64,000 bases of DNA from assembly GCA_016839635.1 (NCBI GenBank), contig JAEOTV010000068.1, positions 7,612 through 71,611 on the forward strand, written 5' to 3'. Shown here piece after piece: positions 29,249-38,676 of this stretch. This stretch comes from Promethearchaeota archaeon. GTDB taxonomy: Archaea > Asgardarchaeota > Lokiarchaeia > Sigynarchaeales > SOKP01. The translations under genes and the position numbers were made by a program. The notes under the pieces were generated by a model. The model was not told the origin of the DNA. It ran no database searches and was given only the letters and a program-made list of their open reading frames with translations. Numbering within the stretch: the first letter of the stretch is position 1; every line of letters starts with the position of its first letter.

Positions 29249-30025
29249 TTAATCCCTAAAGCCATAATATGCATTAATTAGCAATAATAAAAGCCCAACA
29301 AGAGTTAATGTGTAATCTGGCAAGTCAATTATTGTCAAATCCAATTCATAAGTAAAGCATATTAATGCAGATACTACGATTATAAACATTATTATCGAAA
29401 TTATATTTCTACCTTTTCTTTTCCACCAACTAACCTCTTCTAACATTAGTTTTTCTATGATTTCAACTTCAGAGATTGAAGCATCCATATTTGCGATTTT
29501 TTCTTTTAATCTTTTCTTTTCTCGAGAATTTACTATAGATCTGAAAGTTGCACCAATAATAAACAGAATGATTATTATTACTAAATCAAATATAGTATTA
29601 GTTACTTCAAACGGAACCGGTGGACCAATATAATTAGCGATTAAGGTTATTGCTAACAACAATAACAAGATTATTCTCACAGAATATTTAGGTAAATATA
29701 GAGGTTTTTTTTCCTTTTTAGAATCTTCGAAAATAATATCAGGGCTTTTCAGTTCATCAACCAATTCTCTTAATTTATCCCGTTCAGATCTTCTTGCTTC
29801 AAAGTAAAAAGCAACCACGACAAAAATGATATTTACTATCAAACTGGGAATAGGATTGCCAGATATAATATATCCTAAAGGAAACGCAACAATCATAATT
29901 GTACTCAATGCTCTGACCGTTCCTCTAGGCATCCCTAATGGATGTCCTTCAATCTTACCTCCTTCACTAAATCTATTAATTAAAACCCAAGTACCAAAAA
30001 TTGCCAACAAAATAAAGGATATCAT
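29249..30025 (-). CDS. Polytopic membrane protein, unknown function
   Basis: A 258-residue protein with about seven hydrophobic helices. Between the first three and last four is a charged cytosolic region (EARRSERDKLRELVDELKSPDIIFEDSKKEKKPLYLPKYS). A second soluble loop with SREKKRLKEKIANMDASISEVEIIEKLMLEEVSWWKRKGRN is probably coiled coil. The membrane order and loop charges are consistent with a small transporter or signalling scaffold, but no family signature is seen. An opposite-strand frame overlaps its N-terminus and is treated as a shadow. Confidence 0.65.
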   Translation of the reverse strand: MISFILLAIFGTWVLINRFSEGGKIEGHPLGMPRGTVRALSTIMIVAFPLGYIISGNPIPSLIVNIIFVVVAFYFEARRSERDKLRELVDELKSPDIIFEDSKKEKKPLYLPKYSVRIILLLLLAITLIANYIGPPVPFEVTNTIFDLVIIIILFIIGATFRSIVNSREKKRLKEKIANMDASISEVEIIEKLMLEEVSWWKRKGRNIISIIMFIIVVSALICFTYELDLTIIDLPDYTLTLVGLLLLLINAYYGFRD

Positions 30026-30298
30026 TTTTTTTTGCTCCTTTTATTTACTGTTTAAATGATTTCTGATTAATTTTAAAAAGATTTTATGATCTATTTGATT
30101 TAAAGATTTTTAAGACTTTGGTAATTATTTATTAGAATCTTTATAGTAATATATATAACTGAACTTGATTAAAGTGAATATAATTATATAAGAATATTAA
30201 TTGAATTTTTCGGTCCTCTTTGCTTAAAAGGATATAAAAAATTTATATTTTAATTGAAATTTAATGAATTTCAAATATATGAAAAAGTCGAAAGTAAC

Positions 30299-31720
30299 TT
30301 ATTTGATTTTTCTTGAGTTTAGAATCTCTGCCCGCTCAGTAATAATATTTTTTATGTTTTCTCGATCCTTTGGAAACCATTTCATTGCAAGAATCCACAG
30401 GATCGCACCGGGAACAATACATAAACATACAATTAAGACAGTTATTTGATAATTTGTATTTGTATATAGCAGTAAAACTCCACATAATAATGGTCCGATC
30501 CCTCTTCCAAATTGTTCTAAAAATTGGTTCCAAGAAAAAATTTGACCTTGAGCTTCAGGTAAGTTAATCTGTTGAATAACAGGACTTTGATTCACAATAT
30601 AAAGGGAAAAAATACTCCTCGACGTGAAGAATAATGCACCCATCACCCACATAGTAGGTATGGTCATAATATAAGCGATATTCATTCCCTCTTCTGAGCT
30701 TAGTGGAACCCAGGGTAAGAAAAAGAAAAGAGCAAAAGTAATTAAACCCCCTATAATAGCAAGAACTATAATTGGTAATCTTCTTACTGGGGCTTTCATA
30801 GCTATTTTGTCACTAACTCTGGATAAAAAGATTTGCCCAACTAGTCCGCCTGTTAATCCAAAAACCACCATAAATACACCTATTGAAAATGGGGCTAGAT
30901 TATATGGAGGATTCTGAACATAATTTAATATTAAAAAATTGAGACTACTCATCAGAATGCATGTAAATATACCTTCAACTAGCGCTACAACATTAGTTCT
31001 GCTAAACATGGTTTTCCGCATCATTTCTTTATCAATCTGAAAATCGTACTCAATAGATTCATCTTGTAGTAAATGATATAATTCTTCTTGTTGAGCGCCT
31101 CTTTTTGGTTCTTTATTATGAATGGTAAAAATTAAACCTCCAAGAAGAATAAATAGTCCTATACCCCAAAAAAAGAACCTCCAAAGACCGATTTGGACTA
31201 AGAATGTTGCTATTAGCCAACCTATTATATTTGTTGTATTAAGTACTATTTGATAGACACCAAAAAACCGAGAACGATAATCTCGGTGGACTACATCATT
31301 AGATAATGAATTTATAGCTGGCCATGAACCTCCAGCAAAAAAACCAAAAATAAATATTAAAATTAAGAAGTAAATCCAAGTACCATATCCCCCTCCGCTA
31401 ACAGCAAAACCTAAAATAAACATTGACAATCCTCTGAATAAAGAAATTACTATAATAATTTTTTTTCGAGAGTATTTATCAATCAACCTACCAAATAGCA
31501 GACCAGAAAAGGAGCCACTCCAAGATAATACTGTATATAAAAGTCCCATTTCTAATGCATGTATATCTGCTGGATCGCTAGGCCATATAATTTGAGCAAG
31601 AGGAACTACAAGAACAATCATAGCTCCATATGCTACACTTTGGAATCCATTTAATATATAAAGAGGCCAAAATATCCGATTGAAGGATATTTTAGAGGGA
31701 TTATTTTTCCTTTTCAGCAT
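30299..31720 (-). CDS. Major facilitator superfamily transporter
   Basis: A 473-residue membrane protein with about twelve helices in two groups of six, separated by a long loop (~residues 205-240, KEPKRGAQQEELYHLLQDE). The MFS motif between helices 2 and 3 is LFGRLIDKYSRKKI, close to the GxLaDrxGrkk pattern, and a weaker copy (QIFLSRVSDKIA) follows helix 8. The substrate is unknown; such proteins export drugs or import small solutes. It is monocistronic. The opposite-strand frames in this region are shadows. Confidence 0.92.
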   Translation of the reverse strand: MLKRKNNPSKISFNRIFWPLYILNGFQSVAYGAMIVLVVPLAQIIWPSDPADIHALEMGLLYTVLSWSGSFSGLLFGRLIDKYSRKKIIIVISLFRGLSMFILGFAVSGGGYGTWIYFLILIFIFGFFAGGSWPAINSLSNDVVHRDYRSRFFGVYQIVLNTTNIIGWLIATFLVQIGLWRFFFWGIGLFILLGGLIFTIHNKEPKRGAQQEELYHLLQDESIEYDFQIDKEMMRKTMFSRTNVVALVEGIFTCILMSSLNFLILNYVQNPPYNLAPFSIGVFMVVFGLTGGLVGQIFLSRVSDKIAMKAPVRRLPIIVLAIIGGLITFALFFFLPWVPLSSEEGMNIAYIMTIPTMWVMGALFFTSRSIFSLYIVNQSPVIQQINLPEAQGQIFSWNQFLEQFGRGIGPLLCGVLLLYTNTNYQITVLIVCLCIVPGAILWILAMKWFPKDRENIKNIITERAEILNSRKIK

Positions 31721-31866
31721 CTTTTATTACTTACTTTTTTCTCCTCTTATGATGGTTGGGAAAATGAGTTTTAAAATTTTAATTTATTTAGAACGAGAAA
31801 TCACGCGCGTTTAATACGTAAATGTAAAAAAAAAGAATAAGTATTAATAATTTATAGAATAGAAGC

Positions 31867-32361
31867 TTAATGGTCATGGTTATGGTCGTGATCAACCCCA
31901 CAACCACATGCATGAGGAGGATCAGGTTCACAACCTGTTTCAATTATCTTAATTTTAAATTTTAACACTTTACCTGCCATAGGATGATTTAAATCTATTG
32001 TAACTATATCGCCATTAACTTCTTTGATGGTTGCTGGAACTGGTTGACCTTGTGGTCCTATTAATAAAATCATTAATCCTGCTTCTGGCTCTTGTTCTGG
32101 GGGAAATTGATCCTTTGGAATAGATTGTATGAATCCTTCCTTGTATTCACCATACGCCTCAGAAGGTTCTAATCTGATATCAAATTCATCTCCAACAGAT
32201 TTACCAACTACAGAATTATCGAAACCTGCAATGATTTGCTCTGCTCCAACCTCAAATTTTAAAGGTGTACCTCCATTGATTTCAGTACTATCGAATATTG
32301 TACCGTCGTCGAAAGAGCCGACATACTCTACTTTTATAATATCGCCTGCTTTTATTGCCAT
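31867..32361 (-). CDS. slyD: SlyD-like FKBP-type peptidyl-prolyl isomerase with His-rich tail
   Basis: A 164-residue FKBP-family isomerase and chaperone. The N-terminal FKBP core (IKVEYVGSFDDGTIFDST, FEVGAEQIIAGFDNSVVGKSVGDEF) is followed by the inserted flap domain (EAYGEYKEGFIQSIPKDQF...GDIVTIDLNHPMAGKVLKF). The tail CEPDPPHACGCGVDHDHNHDH has cysteines and five histidines and probably binds nickel or zinc, as in SlyD. It catalyses proline isomerisation and may help metal-enzyme maturation. It is cytoplasmic, with no signal peptide. Confidence 0.93.
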   Translation of the reverse strand: MAIKAGDIIKVEYVGSFDDGTIFDSTEINGGTPLKFEVGAEQIIAGFDNSVVGKSVGDEFDIRLEPSEAYGEYKEGFIQSIPKDQFPPEQEPEAGLMILLIGPQGQPVPATIKEVNGDIVTIDLNHPMAGKVLKFKIKIIETGCEPDPPHACGCGVDHDHNHDH

Positions 32362-32474
32362 AGTTTTTTCAGTTTATTAAATGATTGCTGATTATAGTGA
32401 TGGAAGATTTATTATTGAACCGATTATAATTTAATAATCTCATTTACAAAATTTTAGATTGAAAAATTATAATT

Positions 32475-34097
32475 TTAGAAATATTTTTTTATAAATTCTA
32501 AGCGAGATAATTCAGGATTTTCTCCATTTTTAAGAACAAATTCTTCACATTTCTCATAAAGCTTGAGCATGTCATCATATAATTCAATATAACCATATTC
32601 TGGTTCAATTACAATACTTTTATGTAGAGCAATGAATTTATCTATTATTTCATTCCAACTTTTTATCTCATCCTTAGAATCAAAATATGATTTTGCTGCT
32701 CTGAATGCTGCGCCTAAAGCTGCTGAATCTGTAACTTCAAACATGTGGACTTTTGTGTTAAAAATGTTTGCTAAGACCTGAAGAATTTCTTTATTTACAG
32801 AAGCTCCCCCAGTAGCGTAAATTTCTTTGGGTTTTTCTCCAATCCATTTTGAATGGAGTCTCATAGATAAAAATTGGGCTTCAATTATACCACGTATATT
32901 TCCTTCTATATCATTTTCATCAAAACCAAATCGATATACTTTGGGTTCTAATACTTGTGGAACGATTTCAGGAAAAAAATAGGGCAACATTAATTTTCCA
33001 GAATTTCCTGGTGTGGTTTTATTCAAAACTGCAGAAAATTCTTCCCAATTCAGACTAAATTTATCTTTTATTCTTTCTCTTGCTAGAGAACCGTTTTTAT
33101 AACAAATTAAGCTCAAGTAATCACCCGTTGGCGCCCCAAAAACATGTCCCTCTCCATTAAAGTCAAGATATAAATCCTGTAAATAGCTAAAATATGTATC
33201 ACTAGTGCCTAAACTTATCGCCACTTTTCCTTTTTCAATTATTCCGACCCCTATAAGGCTGTTTGGATTATCACCAGACCATACTATAAGATCTGCATCT
33301 GGATTAAAACCAAATTTTGTTACAAAATATGAAGAAAGCTTTCCAATAATAGTATAAGGATTTGTAAGAGAAGGTAACTTTTTTTTTAAGTTAGGAGCGG
33401 TTGCTTCTAATACACACTCATCCCATTGCTTTCTTTTTATATTCATTAAATTCATACCAGCTCCATCTCCGTGATCGATGGGGGCATTTTTTCCTAATAG
33501 AATTGAAGCAATAAATGAGCTTACTAAATGGATAATTGAAGTGTGATAATAACTATTAGGATTTTCTTGGAAAAATTTTCGAATTTGAGGACCCGAGAAA
33601 CGTTCAATAGTATTTGAACCTAATAATTCAATTGTATTTCTCAACCCCCCTAATGTTTCACGAATTTCATTACATTGCTTAGATGTACTTGAATCCATCC
33701 ATATAGGGCTTGTATGACGAGATAATGTTGTCTTTAATTGTTGTACAAGTGATTTTTTCAAATTTAAATTATTGAGAATTTTTTCAAATTTACTATTTAA
33801 ATAGACTGTACCATGTTGTTGTGCTGATCCTGATATTGCGTTAATTTCATAAAGTGGAATTTCATCATAAATAAATTTAGTAAACAATAATTCTAAAGCT
33901 TCTATCCACATATATGGATAAGAATGAATGACTTTGCTATTACCCAATACAATTACTCCATTATGTGTTTGATAATGTGGTAATTCTTTGTCAAAATTTA
34001 CTGAATATCTATAAATTACATTACCTGAACTAAAATCGATTATTACACTGGTTAGGCTTTGAGTTGAGCAGTCCAATCCCAGAAATAAATCTTTCAT
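32475..34097 (-). CDS. FGGY-family carbohydrate kinase, xylulokinase-like
   Basis: A 540-residue sugar kinase. The phosphate-1 loop is LGLDCSTQSLTSVIID, the catalytic and substrate region includes HTSPIWMDSSTSKQC, and the phosphate-2 loop VAISLGTSDTYF and GGASVNKEILQVLANI are typical of FGGY kinases. The order and length best fit xylulokinase (D-xylulose to xylulose 5-phosphate), but substrate choice is not fixed by these motifs. Upstream on the same strand lie an ArsR-like regulator (38-base gap) and a GyrI-like protein, which may control it. Confidence 0.88.
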   Translation of the reverse strand: MKDLFLGLDCSTQSLTSVIIDFSSGNVIYRYSVNFDKELPHYQTHNGVIVLGNSKVIHSYPYMWIEALELLFTKFIYDEIPLYEINAISGSAQQHGTVYLNSKFEKILNNLNLKKSLVQQLKTTLSRHTSPIWMDSSTSKQCNEIRETLGGLRNTIELLGSNTIERFSGPQIRKFFQENPNSYYHTSIIHLVSSFIASILLGKNAPIDHGDGAGMNLMNIKRKQWDECVLEATAPNLKKKLPSLTNPYTIIGKLSSYFVTKFGFNPDADLIVWSGDNPNSLIGVGIIEKGKVAISLGTSDTYFSYLQDLYLDFNGEGHVFGAPTGDYLSLICYKNGSLARERIKDKFSLNWEEFSAVLNKTTPGNSGKLMLPYFFPEIVPQVLEPKVYRFGFDENDIEGNIRGIIEAQFLSMRLHSKWIGEKPKEIYATGGASVNKEILQVLANIFNTKVHMFEVTDSAALGAAFRAAKSYFDSKDEIKSWNEIIDKFIALHKSIVIEPEYGYIELYDDMLKLYEKCEEFVLKNGENPELSRLEFIKKYF

Positions 34098-34135
34098 AAT
34101 AAATTACTCTCAAATCTTATATCTAATGGTATGTT

Positions 34136-34528
34136 TTAAATTTCTCCAAAAAATGAATTTACAAAACTATCAGAAAACTGCCTCCTCTGCAGGGCTTCCA
34201 TTTCTTTTTTCTCCCAGATATTAGAGCTTTTAAATGAATTTTCAATAACTCGAATAAACAATTCTCCATCATGTGTAATTTTATATTTACCCATGCTTGG
34301 TTTTTCAATAAGGTTGCTATTAATTAAAAGTGTTAAGTGATTAGATAAAGCCGTTTTTTTTAATTCTGTTTCTGTTTTTAAATCTATGAAGGATCGCTCC
34401 CCAGTTAATAAAGATATTAGAATTCTAAGCCTTTTTTCATTTCCCATTGATTTTATAATCCCCAATATATCCTCAAATGAATTCTCTAAGGATTCGACTA
34501 ATTTGAGAAGTGATCTCTCTTCAGGCAT
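34136..34528 (-). CDS. ArsR-like winged-helix transcription regulator
   Basis: The start is chosen at the ATG at 34528 (MPEERSLLKLVE), giving about 130 residues; the longer frame to 34573 overlaps the end of the upstream gene. The core GNEKRLRILISLLTGERSFIDLKTETELKKTALSNHLTLLINSNLIE is the ArsR-type winged helix, with the recognition helix around KTALSNHLTLL. No metal-binding cysteines are present, so it probably senses a metabolite. It sits between the GyrI-like gene (5-base gap) and the xylulokinase-like gene. Confidence 0.8.
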   Translation of the reverse strand: MPEERSLLKLVESLENSFEDILGIIKSMGNEKRLRILISLLTGERSFIDLKTETELKKTALSNHLTLLINSNLIEKPSMGKYKITHDGELFIRVIENSFKSSNIWEKKEMEALQRRQFSDSFVNSFFGEI

Positions 34529-34533
34529 TTTAT

Positions 34534-35079
34534 TTATTCCTCTACTTTTATCTTCTTTACGGGGATATACCAATCTATCTCTGATTCAGGGTCATCAAGA
34601 CCTCTATATCTTTTACCATCATATCCTTGGATAACAAAAGGAAAAGATTGTTCATAACCATTTTCTGGAATCCACTCACGATAAATATAAGCTCCCAATT
34701 CAAATTTTTCCTTCATTTTCGTTGTAAAAATGATATAATTGGTTTTTGGAAGAATTTTTAAAAAAAATTCTAGAGGGATTTCCTCTAAGGTATTAACTTC
34801 CATACCTACCATTACATAGTAATTCTTAGTTTTTTCATATTCTTCAGGTTCTAAATGCAATTCAAAACTAGTATAAGAGTTTACACTTATTTTAGATAAC
34901 AATTTAGAATATTTTTTCATCGAAAGGTCTATAAATCTTTTCCAGAGTTTTCCAACTTCGTTTTCATAGGACCACTCTTTTGCGGAATGGAAGGGGTCTC
35001 CATAAAACACACACCCCAACAATTGAAATGATTTATCTTCGAGAATAAAAGGTTCCATAGTGTTTAGATTAAAAGACAT
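34534..35079 (-). CDS. GyrI-like / AraC effector-binding domain protein
   Basis: A 181-residue stand-alone effector-binding domain. The pattern FQLLGCVFYGDPFHSA...EVGKLWKRFIDL, then YYVMVGMEV...LPKTNYIIFTTK, and the final PENGYEQSFPFVIQGYDGKRYRG...SEIDWYIPVKK match the GyrI-like small-molecule-binding fold. There is no helix-turn-helix. The adjacent ArsR-like gene, 5 bases downstream, supplies a DNA-binding domain, so the pair may act as a split sensor and regulator for the kinase. The ligand is unknown. Confidence 0.82.
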   Translation of the reverse strand: MSFNLNTMEPFILEDKSFQLLGCVFYGDPFHSAKEWSYENEVGKLWKRFIDLSMKKYSKLLSKISVNSYTSFELHLEPEEYEKTKNYYVMVGMEVNTLEEIPLEFFLKILPKTNYIIFTTKMKEKFELGAYIYREWIPENGYEQSFPFVIQGYDGKRYRGLDDPESEIDWYIPVKKIKVEE

Positions 35080-35198
35080 AACCTTTAATTATATTATAAT
35101 ATCTTTAGTATATAAATTTTTCCTAAAAAAAGTGAATGGGTCCTATGAAAGTCGGAAGATTTAAATATTAAATTAGATTTCTAGAGCTCACCAGCTTT

Positions 35199-35204
35199 AA
35201 GGGG
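35199..35204 (+). promoter_or_regulatory. Shine-Dalgarno sequence (AAGGGG) that sets a non-ATG start for the TrmO-like gene
   Basis: AAGGGG is followed after five T bases by ATT at 35210, in frame with the TrmO-like protein; a stop codon (TAA at 35198-35200) bounds the frame. No ATG or GTG occurs in frame before the conserved IGYVRVEG segment. A TTTAAATA box near 35160 could be the promoter. Confidence 0.55.
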
Positions 35205-35209
35205 TTTTT

Positions 35210-35719
35210 ATTATAGAAGAAAAAGAAATTGAATTGAAAACGATTGGTTATGTAAGAGTAGAAGGCGATAATCCTATGAAGGCAGATTATTTCATAGATA
35301 TTCATGTACCATACCGATCGGCTTTAAAAGAATTAGATAAGTTCAGTCACGTTATGGTTTTCTGGTGGGCCCACGAAATGGATAAAGAGAAGTATAGAAA
35401 TTCTGAAAATTGGACAGTAGATGTTCCTTACGCAGAGGAAGCACCAGCTACCGGCATATTTGCAACGAGAGCAGAATATCGCCCAAATCCGTTAGCTTTA
35501 ACTACATGTGGAATATTGAATGTTGATATGGAAAAAGGAATTATCAAGATTGGGGGCATTGATGCTTTTAATGGTAGTCCAGTTTTAGATTTGAAAGCTT
35601 ACTTCCCGATATGCGACCGAGTAAAGAATTGTCATATAGCCCAATGGCTAAAGGGTTGGCCTGAGTGCATAGAAGATGGGATGACATGGTGGCAAGAGCA
35701 GGGATTTTTCGAAGACTAA
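35210..35719 (+). CDS. TsaA/TrmO-like tRNA methyltransferase (UPF0066 family)
   Basis: About 170 residues when started at the ATT at 35210 (product IEEKEIELKTIGYVRVEG, with I read as Met); a TTG at 35234 is the only conventional alternative. The core matches the TrmO/VirR family: FSHVMVFWWAHEMD, then GIFATRAEYRPNPLALTTCGIL, then IGGIDAFNGSPVLDLKAYFP. TrmO uses S-adenosylmethionine to methylate t6A37 of tRNA in bacteria; archaeal members may act on tRNA as well. The C-terminal extension of bacterial TrmO is short here. Function is inferred from family only. Confidence 0.85.
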   Translation: MIEEKEIELKTIGYVRVEGDNPMKADYFIDIHVPYRSALKELDKFSHVMVFWWAHEMDKEKYRNSENWTVDVPYAEEAPATGIFATRAEYRPNPLALTTCGILNVDMEKGIIKIGGIDAFNGSPVLDLKAYFPICDRVKNCHIAQWLKGWPECIEDGMTWWQEQGFFED

Positions 35720-35772
35720 TATTAAATTCTAATTTTTTTTTTGATTAAATTATCTAAAAAGAGGCAATAAAA

Positions 35773-36543
35773 ATGGCAAAAATTATAGATATAAATGCTA
35801 AAAATATAGATGAATCTGAATTGTTTTGTAAAAAAACAAAAAAAAATATGGAAGGTTATCAAAGCAAAGTCAAATGGTTAAAGGAACGATTCAAGGAAGG
35901 GTTGAAATATAAAACACTGATGGTAAAAGAAGGGAATAAAGAAACATTAAGAGGGATGATTGAATACATCCCTGGAGAATATAATTGGCGAGGTATCAAT
36001 GCAGTTGGGTGGATGGTGATACACTGTCTATGGGTGGTAGGTAAACAGAAAAATAAAGGATATGGTTCAAAACTTTTGGAAGAAGCTATTAATGATGCTA
36101 AAAAAGAAGGATTATACGGGGTTGTTGGTATGTCAGCTGAAAAAGGAGGATGGGTGCCAAATAAAAAAATTTATATTAATAACGGATTTGAAAAAGTAGA
36201 TGAAATTGAACCATATTTTGGTTTATATGCCATAAAATTCTCTGATAATGCCTCAATACCTAAATTTAATCCTATTCTTGATGATGAAGTGAAGAAATAT
36301 GCTCAGGGGGTTACTATTCTATACTCTGATCAATGCCCCTATTTAGTAGATCTCGTAAAGGAGTTGTACATAGAATTTGAGAATAAGGGAGATTTGTTCA
36401 AAGCGATTAAAATTAATAACTGTAAGGAAGCCCAACGGAACGGAATTTACCCTTATGGGACTTATTGTATAATATGTAATGGAGAAAGAACATTATATCA
36501 ACATAAAACTAAGAGAGAAATTCTTAAATATAAGGGAGATTAG
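35773..36543 (+). CDS. GNAT acetyltransferase with C-terminal YoaP-like domain
   Basis: A 256-residue protein of two domains. Residues 1-160 form a GNAT fold; VVGKQKNKGYGSKLLEEAINDAK contains the acetyl-CoA-binding Q/RxxGxG/A-like loop, and NNGFEKV is the usual end motif. Residues ~175-256 (GVTILYSDQCPYLVDLVKEL...INNCKEAQRNGIYPYGTYCIICNGE) resemble the thioredoxin-like YoaP C-terminal domain. The acyl acceptor is unknown. It follows the TrmO-like gene with a 53-base gap and GAGG upstream of its ATG. Confidence 0.85.
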   Translation: MAKIIDINAKNIDESELFCKKTKKNMEGYQSKVKWLKERFKEGLKYKTLMVKEGNKETLRGMIEYIPGEYNWRGINAVGWMVIHCLWVVGKQKNKGYGSKLLEEAINDAKKEGLYGVVGMSAEKGGWVPNKKIYINNGFEKVDEIEPYFGLYAIKFSDNASIPKFNPILDDEVKKYAQGVTILYSDQCPYLVDLVKELYIEFENKGDLFKAIKINNCKEAQRNGIYPYGTYCIICNGERTLYQHKTKREILKYKGD

Positions 36544-36557
36544 ATATTTTTCTTTTT

Positions 36558-38054
36558 TTATTTTAATTCTACTTTTGGTAAAAATTTAGGTGATTTACGT
36601 ATTTTTGTTGCTTGTTCGTAAGCATATGCAATTTTGAGTAGTTTTGGTTCCTCAAAAGGACCACCAAAAAATGAAATTCCAACGGGCAAATCATACACAT
36701 ATCCAGCTGGGACCGTGATATTAGGATATCCCGCAACTGCTGCTACAGAAGAACTTCCTCCAGTAGAATGATCTCCATTAATATAATCAATCAACCATGC
36801 AACACCTCCACTTGGGGCTACAATAGCATCTAATTGATCCTCTTTTAAAACTGCATCAATACTTTCATCTCGCGCTAAACGATGACATTGTTTTAATGCT
36901 TCTTTGTATTCATCACTCGTTATTGAACCTTTTTCATTTGCCATAGTAAATAATTCTTGACCGAAATAAGGCATAACTTTGTCTTGATGTTCATTGTTAA
37001 ACTTGATAATATCATCAAGGTTTGTTAAGGAATTTATTGGTCCAAATTTTGCTAAAAACTCATTCAATTCGTGTTTGAAATCATACAAGAGTACTTGGAA
37101 TTCAGAATCTGCTAAATCATTAAGAATTGTAATTTCAACTGGATCTAATATTTCAGCTCCAAGTTCTCTCATTTTTTCAATTGCTTTTTCTATAATTTTA
37201 TCAATAAGATCACTATTTCCAAAATAATTGCGTGCAACACCAATTCTAGCTCCATTCAAACCATTATGGTCTAAGAATTCTGTGTAATCTAAAGGAACTT
37301 CCTTATTGTGCATTATTGTGCTAGAATCATCTGGATCAGTTCCCACTATCGCATTCAATAAAAACGCAGCATCTTGAACTGTTCTTGCCATGGGTCCTGC
37401 AGTATCTTGATTATGTGATATTGGAATAATCCCATTTCGGCTAACTAATCCAATTGTCGGTTTAATTCCAACGATAGAATTAGTTTGTGAAGGACATATT
37501 ATAGAACCATCAGTTTCAGTTCCTATAGCTACTGAACATAAATTAGCTGCCACTGATACAGCAGATCCAGAGCTAGAACCGCATGGATTTCTATCTAATG
37601 CATATGGATTAAGAGTTTGACCTCCACGACTACTCCAACCACTGGTAGATCGAGTTGATCGGAAATTTGCCCATTCACTTAAATTTGCTTTTGCAAGAAT
37701 TATAGCTCCAGCATTTCTTATTTTCTTAACTATAAATGCATCTTCTGTAGAAAAATGACCTTTAAAAGCCATGGATCCGGCTGTAGTTTGCATCTTATCT
37801 GCAGTATTAATATTATCTTTGATAATAACTGGAATACCATGTAAAGGTCCACGGAGTTTGTTATTATTTCTTTCTTCATCTAAAATTTTGGCAATTTTCA
37901 TTGCTTCTGGATTAATTTCAATGATCGCATTTAATTTGGGGCCTTGTTTATCAATTTCACGAATGCGAGTTAGATACATTTCAACTAATTTCATTGCTGA
38001 AAGTTCCCCTTCTTCCATTAAAATTTGAATTTCAGCTATACTATATTCTTTCAT
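36558..38054 (-). CDS. Amidase signature family protein
   Basis: A 498-residue serine amidase. PLHGIPVIIKDNINTADKMQTTAGS contains the catalytic lysine. NPCGSSSGSAVSVAANLCSVAIGTETDGSI contains the Ser-Ser pair of the Ser-cis-Ser-Lys triad and the glycine-rich signature. The family includes GatA, but no gatB or gatC is near and the C-terminus (GYPNITVPAGYVYDLPVGISFFG) fits stand-alone amidases. It hydrolyses an amide to an acid plus ammonia; substrate unknown. It is monocistronic and converges with the GNAT gene. Confidence 0.93.
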   Translation of the reverse strand: MKEYSIAEIQILMEEGELSAMKLVEMYLTRIREIDKQGPKLNAIIEINPEAMKIAKILDEERNNNKLRGPLHGIPVIIKDNINTADKMQTTAGSMAFKGHFSTEDAFIVKKIRNAGAIILAKANLSEWANFRSTRSTSGWSSRGGQTLNPYALDRNPCGSSSGSAVSVAANLCSVAIGTETDGSIICPSQTNSIVGIKPTIGLVSRNGIIPISHNQDTAGPMARTVQDAAFLLNAIVGTDPDDSSTIMHNKEVPLDYTEFLDHNGLNGARIGVARNYFGNSDLIDKIIEKAIEKMRELGAEILDPVEITILNDLADSEFQVLLYDFKHELNEFLAKFGPINSLTNLDDIIKFNNEHQDKVMPYFGQELFTMANEKGSITSDEYKEALKQCHRLARDESIDAVLKEDQLDAIVAPSGGVAWLIDYINGDHSTGGSSSVAAVAGYPNITVPAGYVYDLPVGISFFGGPFEEPKLLKIAYAYEQATKIRKSPKFLPKVELK

Positions 38055-38229
38055 TTTTTGCTTTTTTTAGATATTTTGAATTATTTATATTTGAATTTTC
38101 TAAGAACTAAAAATTTTTCAGTAGTTTATAAATTGACTTAAATCAGAGAGTAAATTATATTATTCGCTAATTAGAATGAGAATAGCTCATGAATTATTTC
38201 AAATTTTTAAAAAAAAAAAGAGAAATTTA

Positions 38230-38661
38230 CTACAATTTTTTTCTATCTACTATTTTAAGCTCCATAACGATTTGTCCCCATCCACCGCATTTTAATCCTA
38301 CGTCAAAACAGCTTATTCGTTTAAACCGCATTTCATTAGGATCGACTCCAGCGTATAATAATTCATTAGCAGTAAAGATTAATTTATCAAGTTCTGCTAA
38401 TGCGTAGATGCAAATTCTTTTAGGACACATTTTAGTAAGAAGATTTCCTGCCCCATCAAAATAAAACTTATCTCCCACTTTATGTTGGCTATTACACCCA
38501 TGGGATTCAACAACCTCAGCAATAATAGTTTTACCAAGTAATTTTAAAGATTTCGAAAGAATATCTATATTTCTTGGGTTGCCAAGATAAATTTTTAATT
38601 CTTCATCATTATAACCTAATTGTTCTTTAATATTTTCCTTTATTTCTTCACTAATTTTCAG
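38230..38661 (-). CDS. TIGR04076-like family protein
   Basis: About 143 residues. The signature AEVVESHGCNSQHKVGDKFYF, then a CPKRICIYAL region and CFDVGLKCGGWGQIVM fit the uncharacterised TIGR04076 family (V..S.GC...HKVGD.F...CP). The frame begins with a GTG at 38670 that is part of the Shine-Dalgarno sequence GAGGTG (minus strand, 38668-38673). The probable start is the CTG at 38661, six bases after it, reading CTG AAA ATT. It follows the DUF6125-like gene by about 15 bases. Function unknown. Confidence 0.75.
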   Translation of the reverse strand: MKISEEIKENIKEQLGYNDEELKIYLGNPRNIDILSKSLKLLGKTIIAEVVESHGCNSQHKVGDKFYFDGAGNLLTKMCPKRICIYALAELDKLIFTANELLYAGVDPNEMRFKRISCFDVGLKCGGWGQIVMELKIVDRKKL

Positions 38662-38676
38662 AAAATTCACCTCTTT

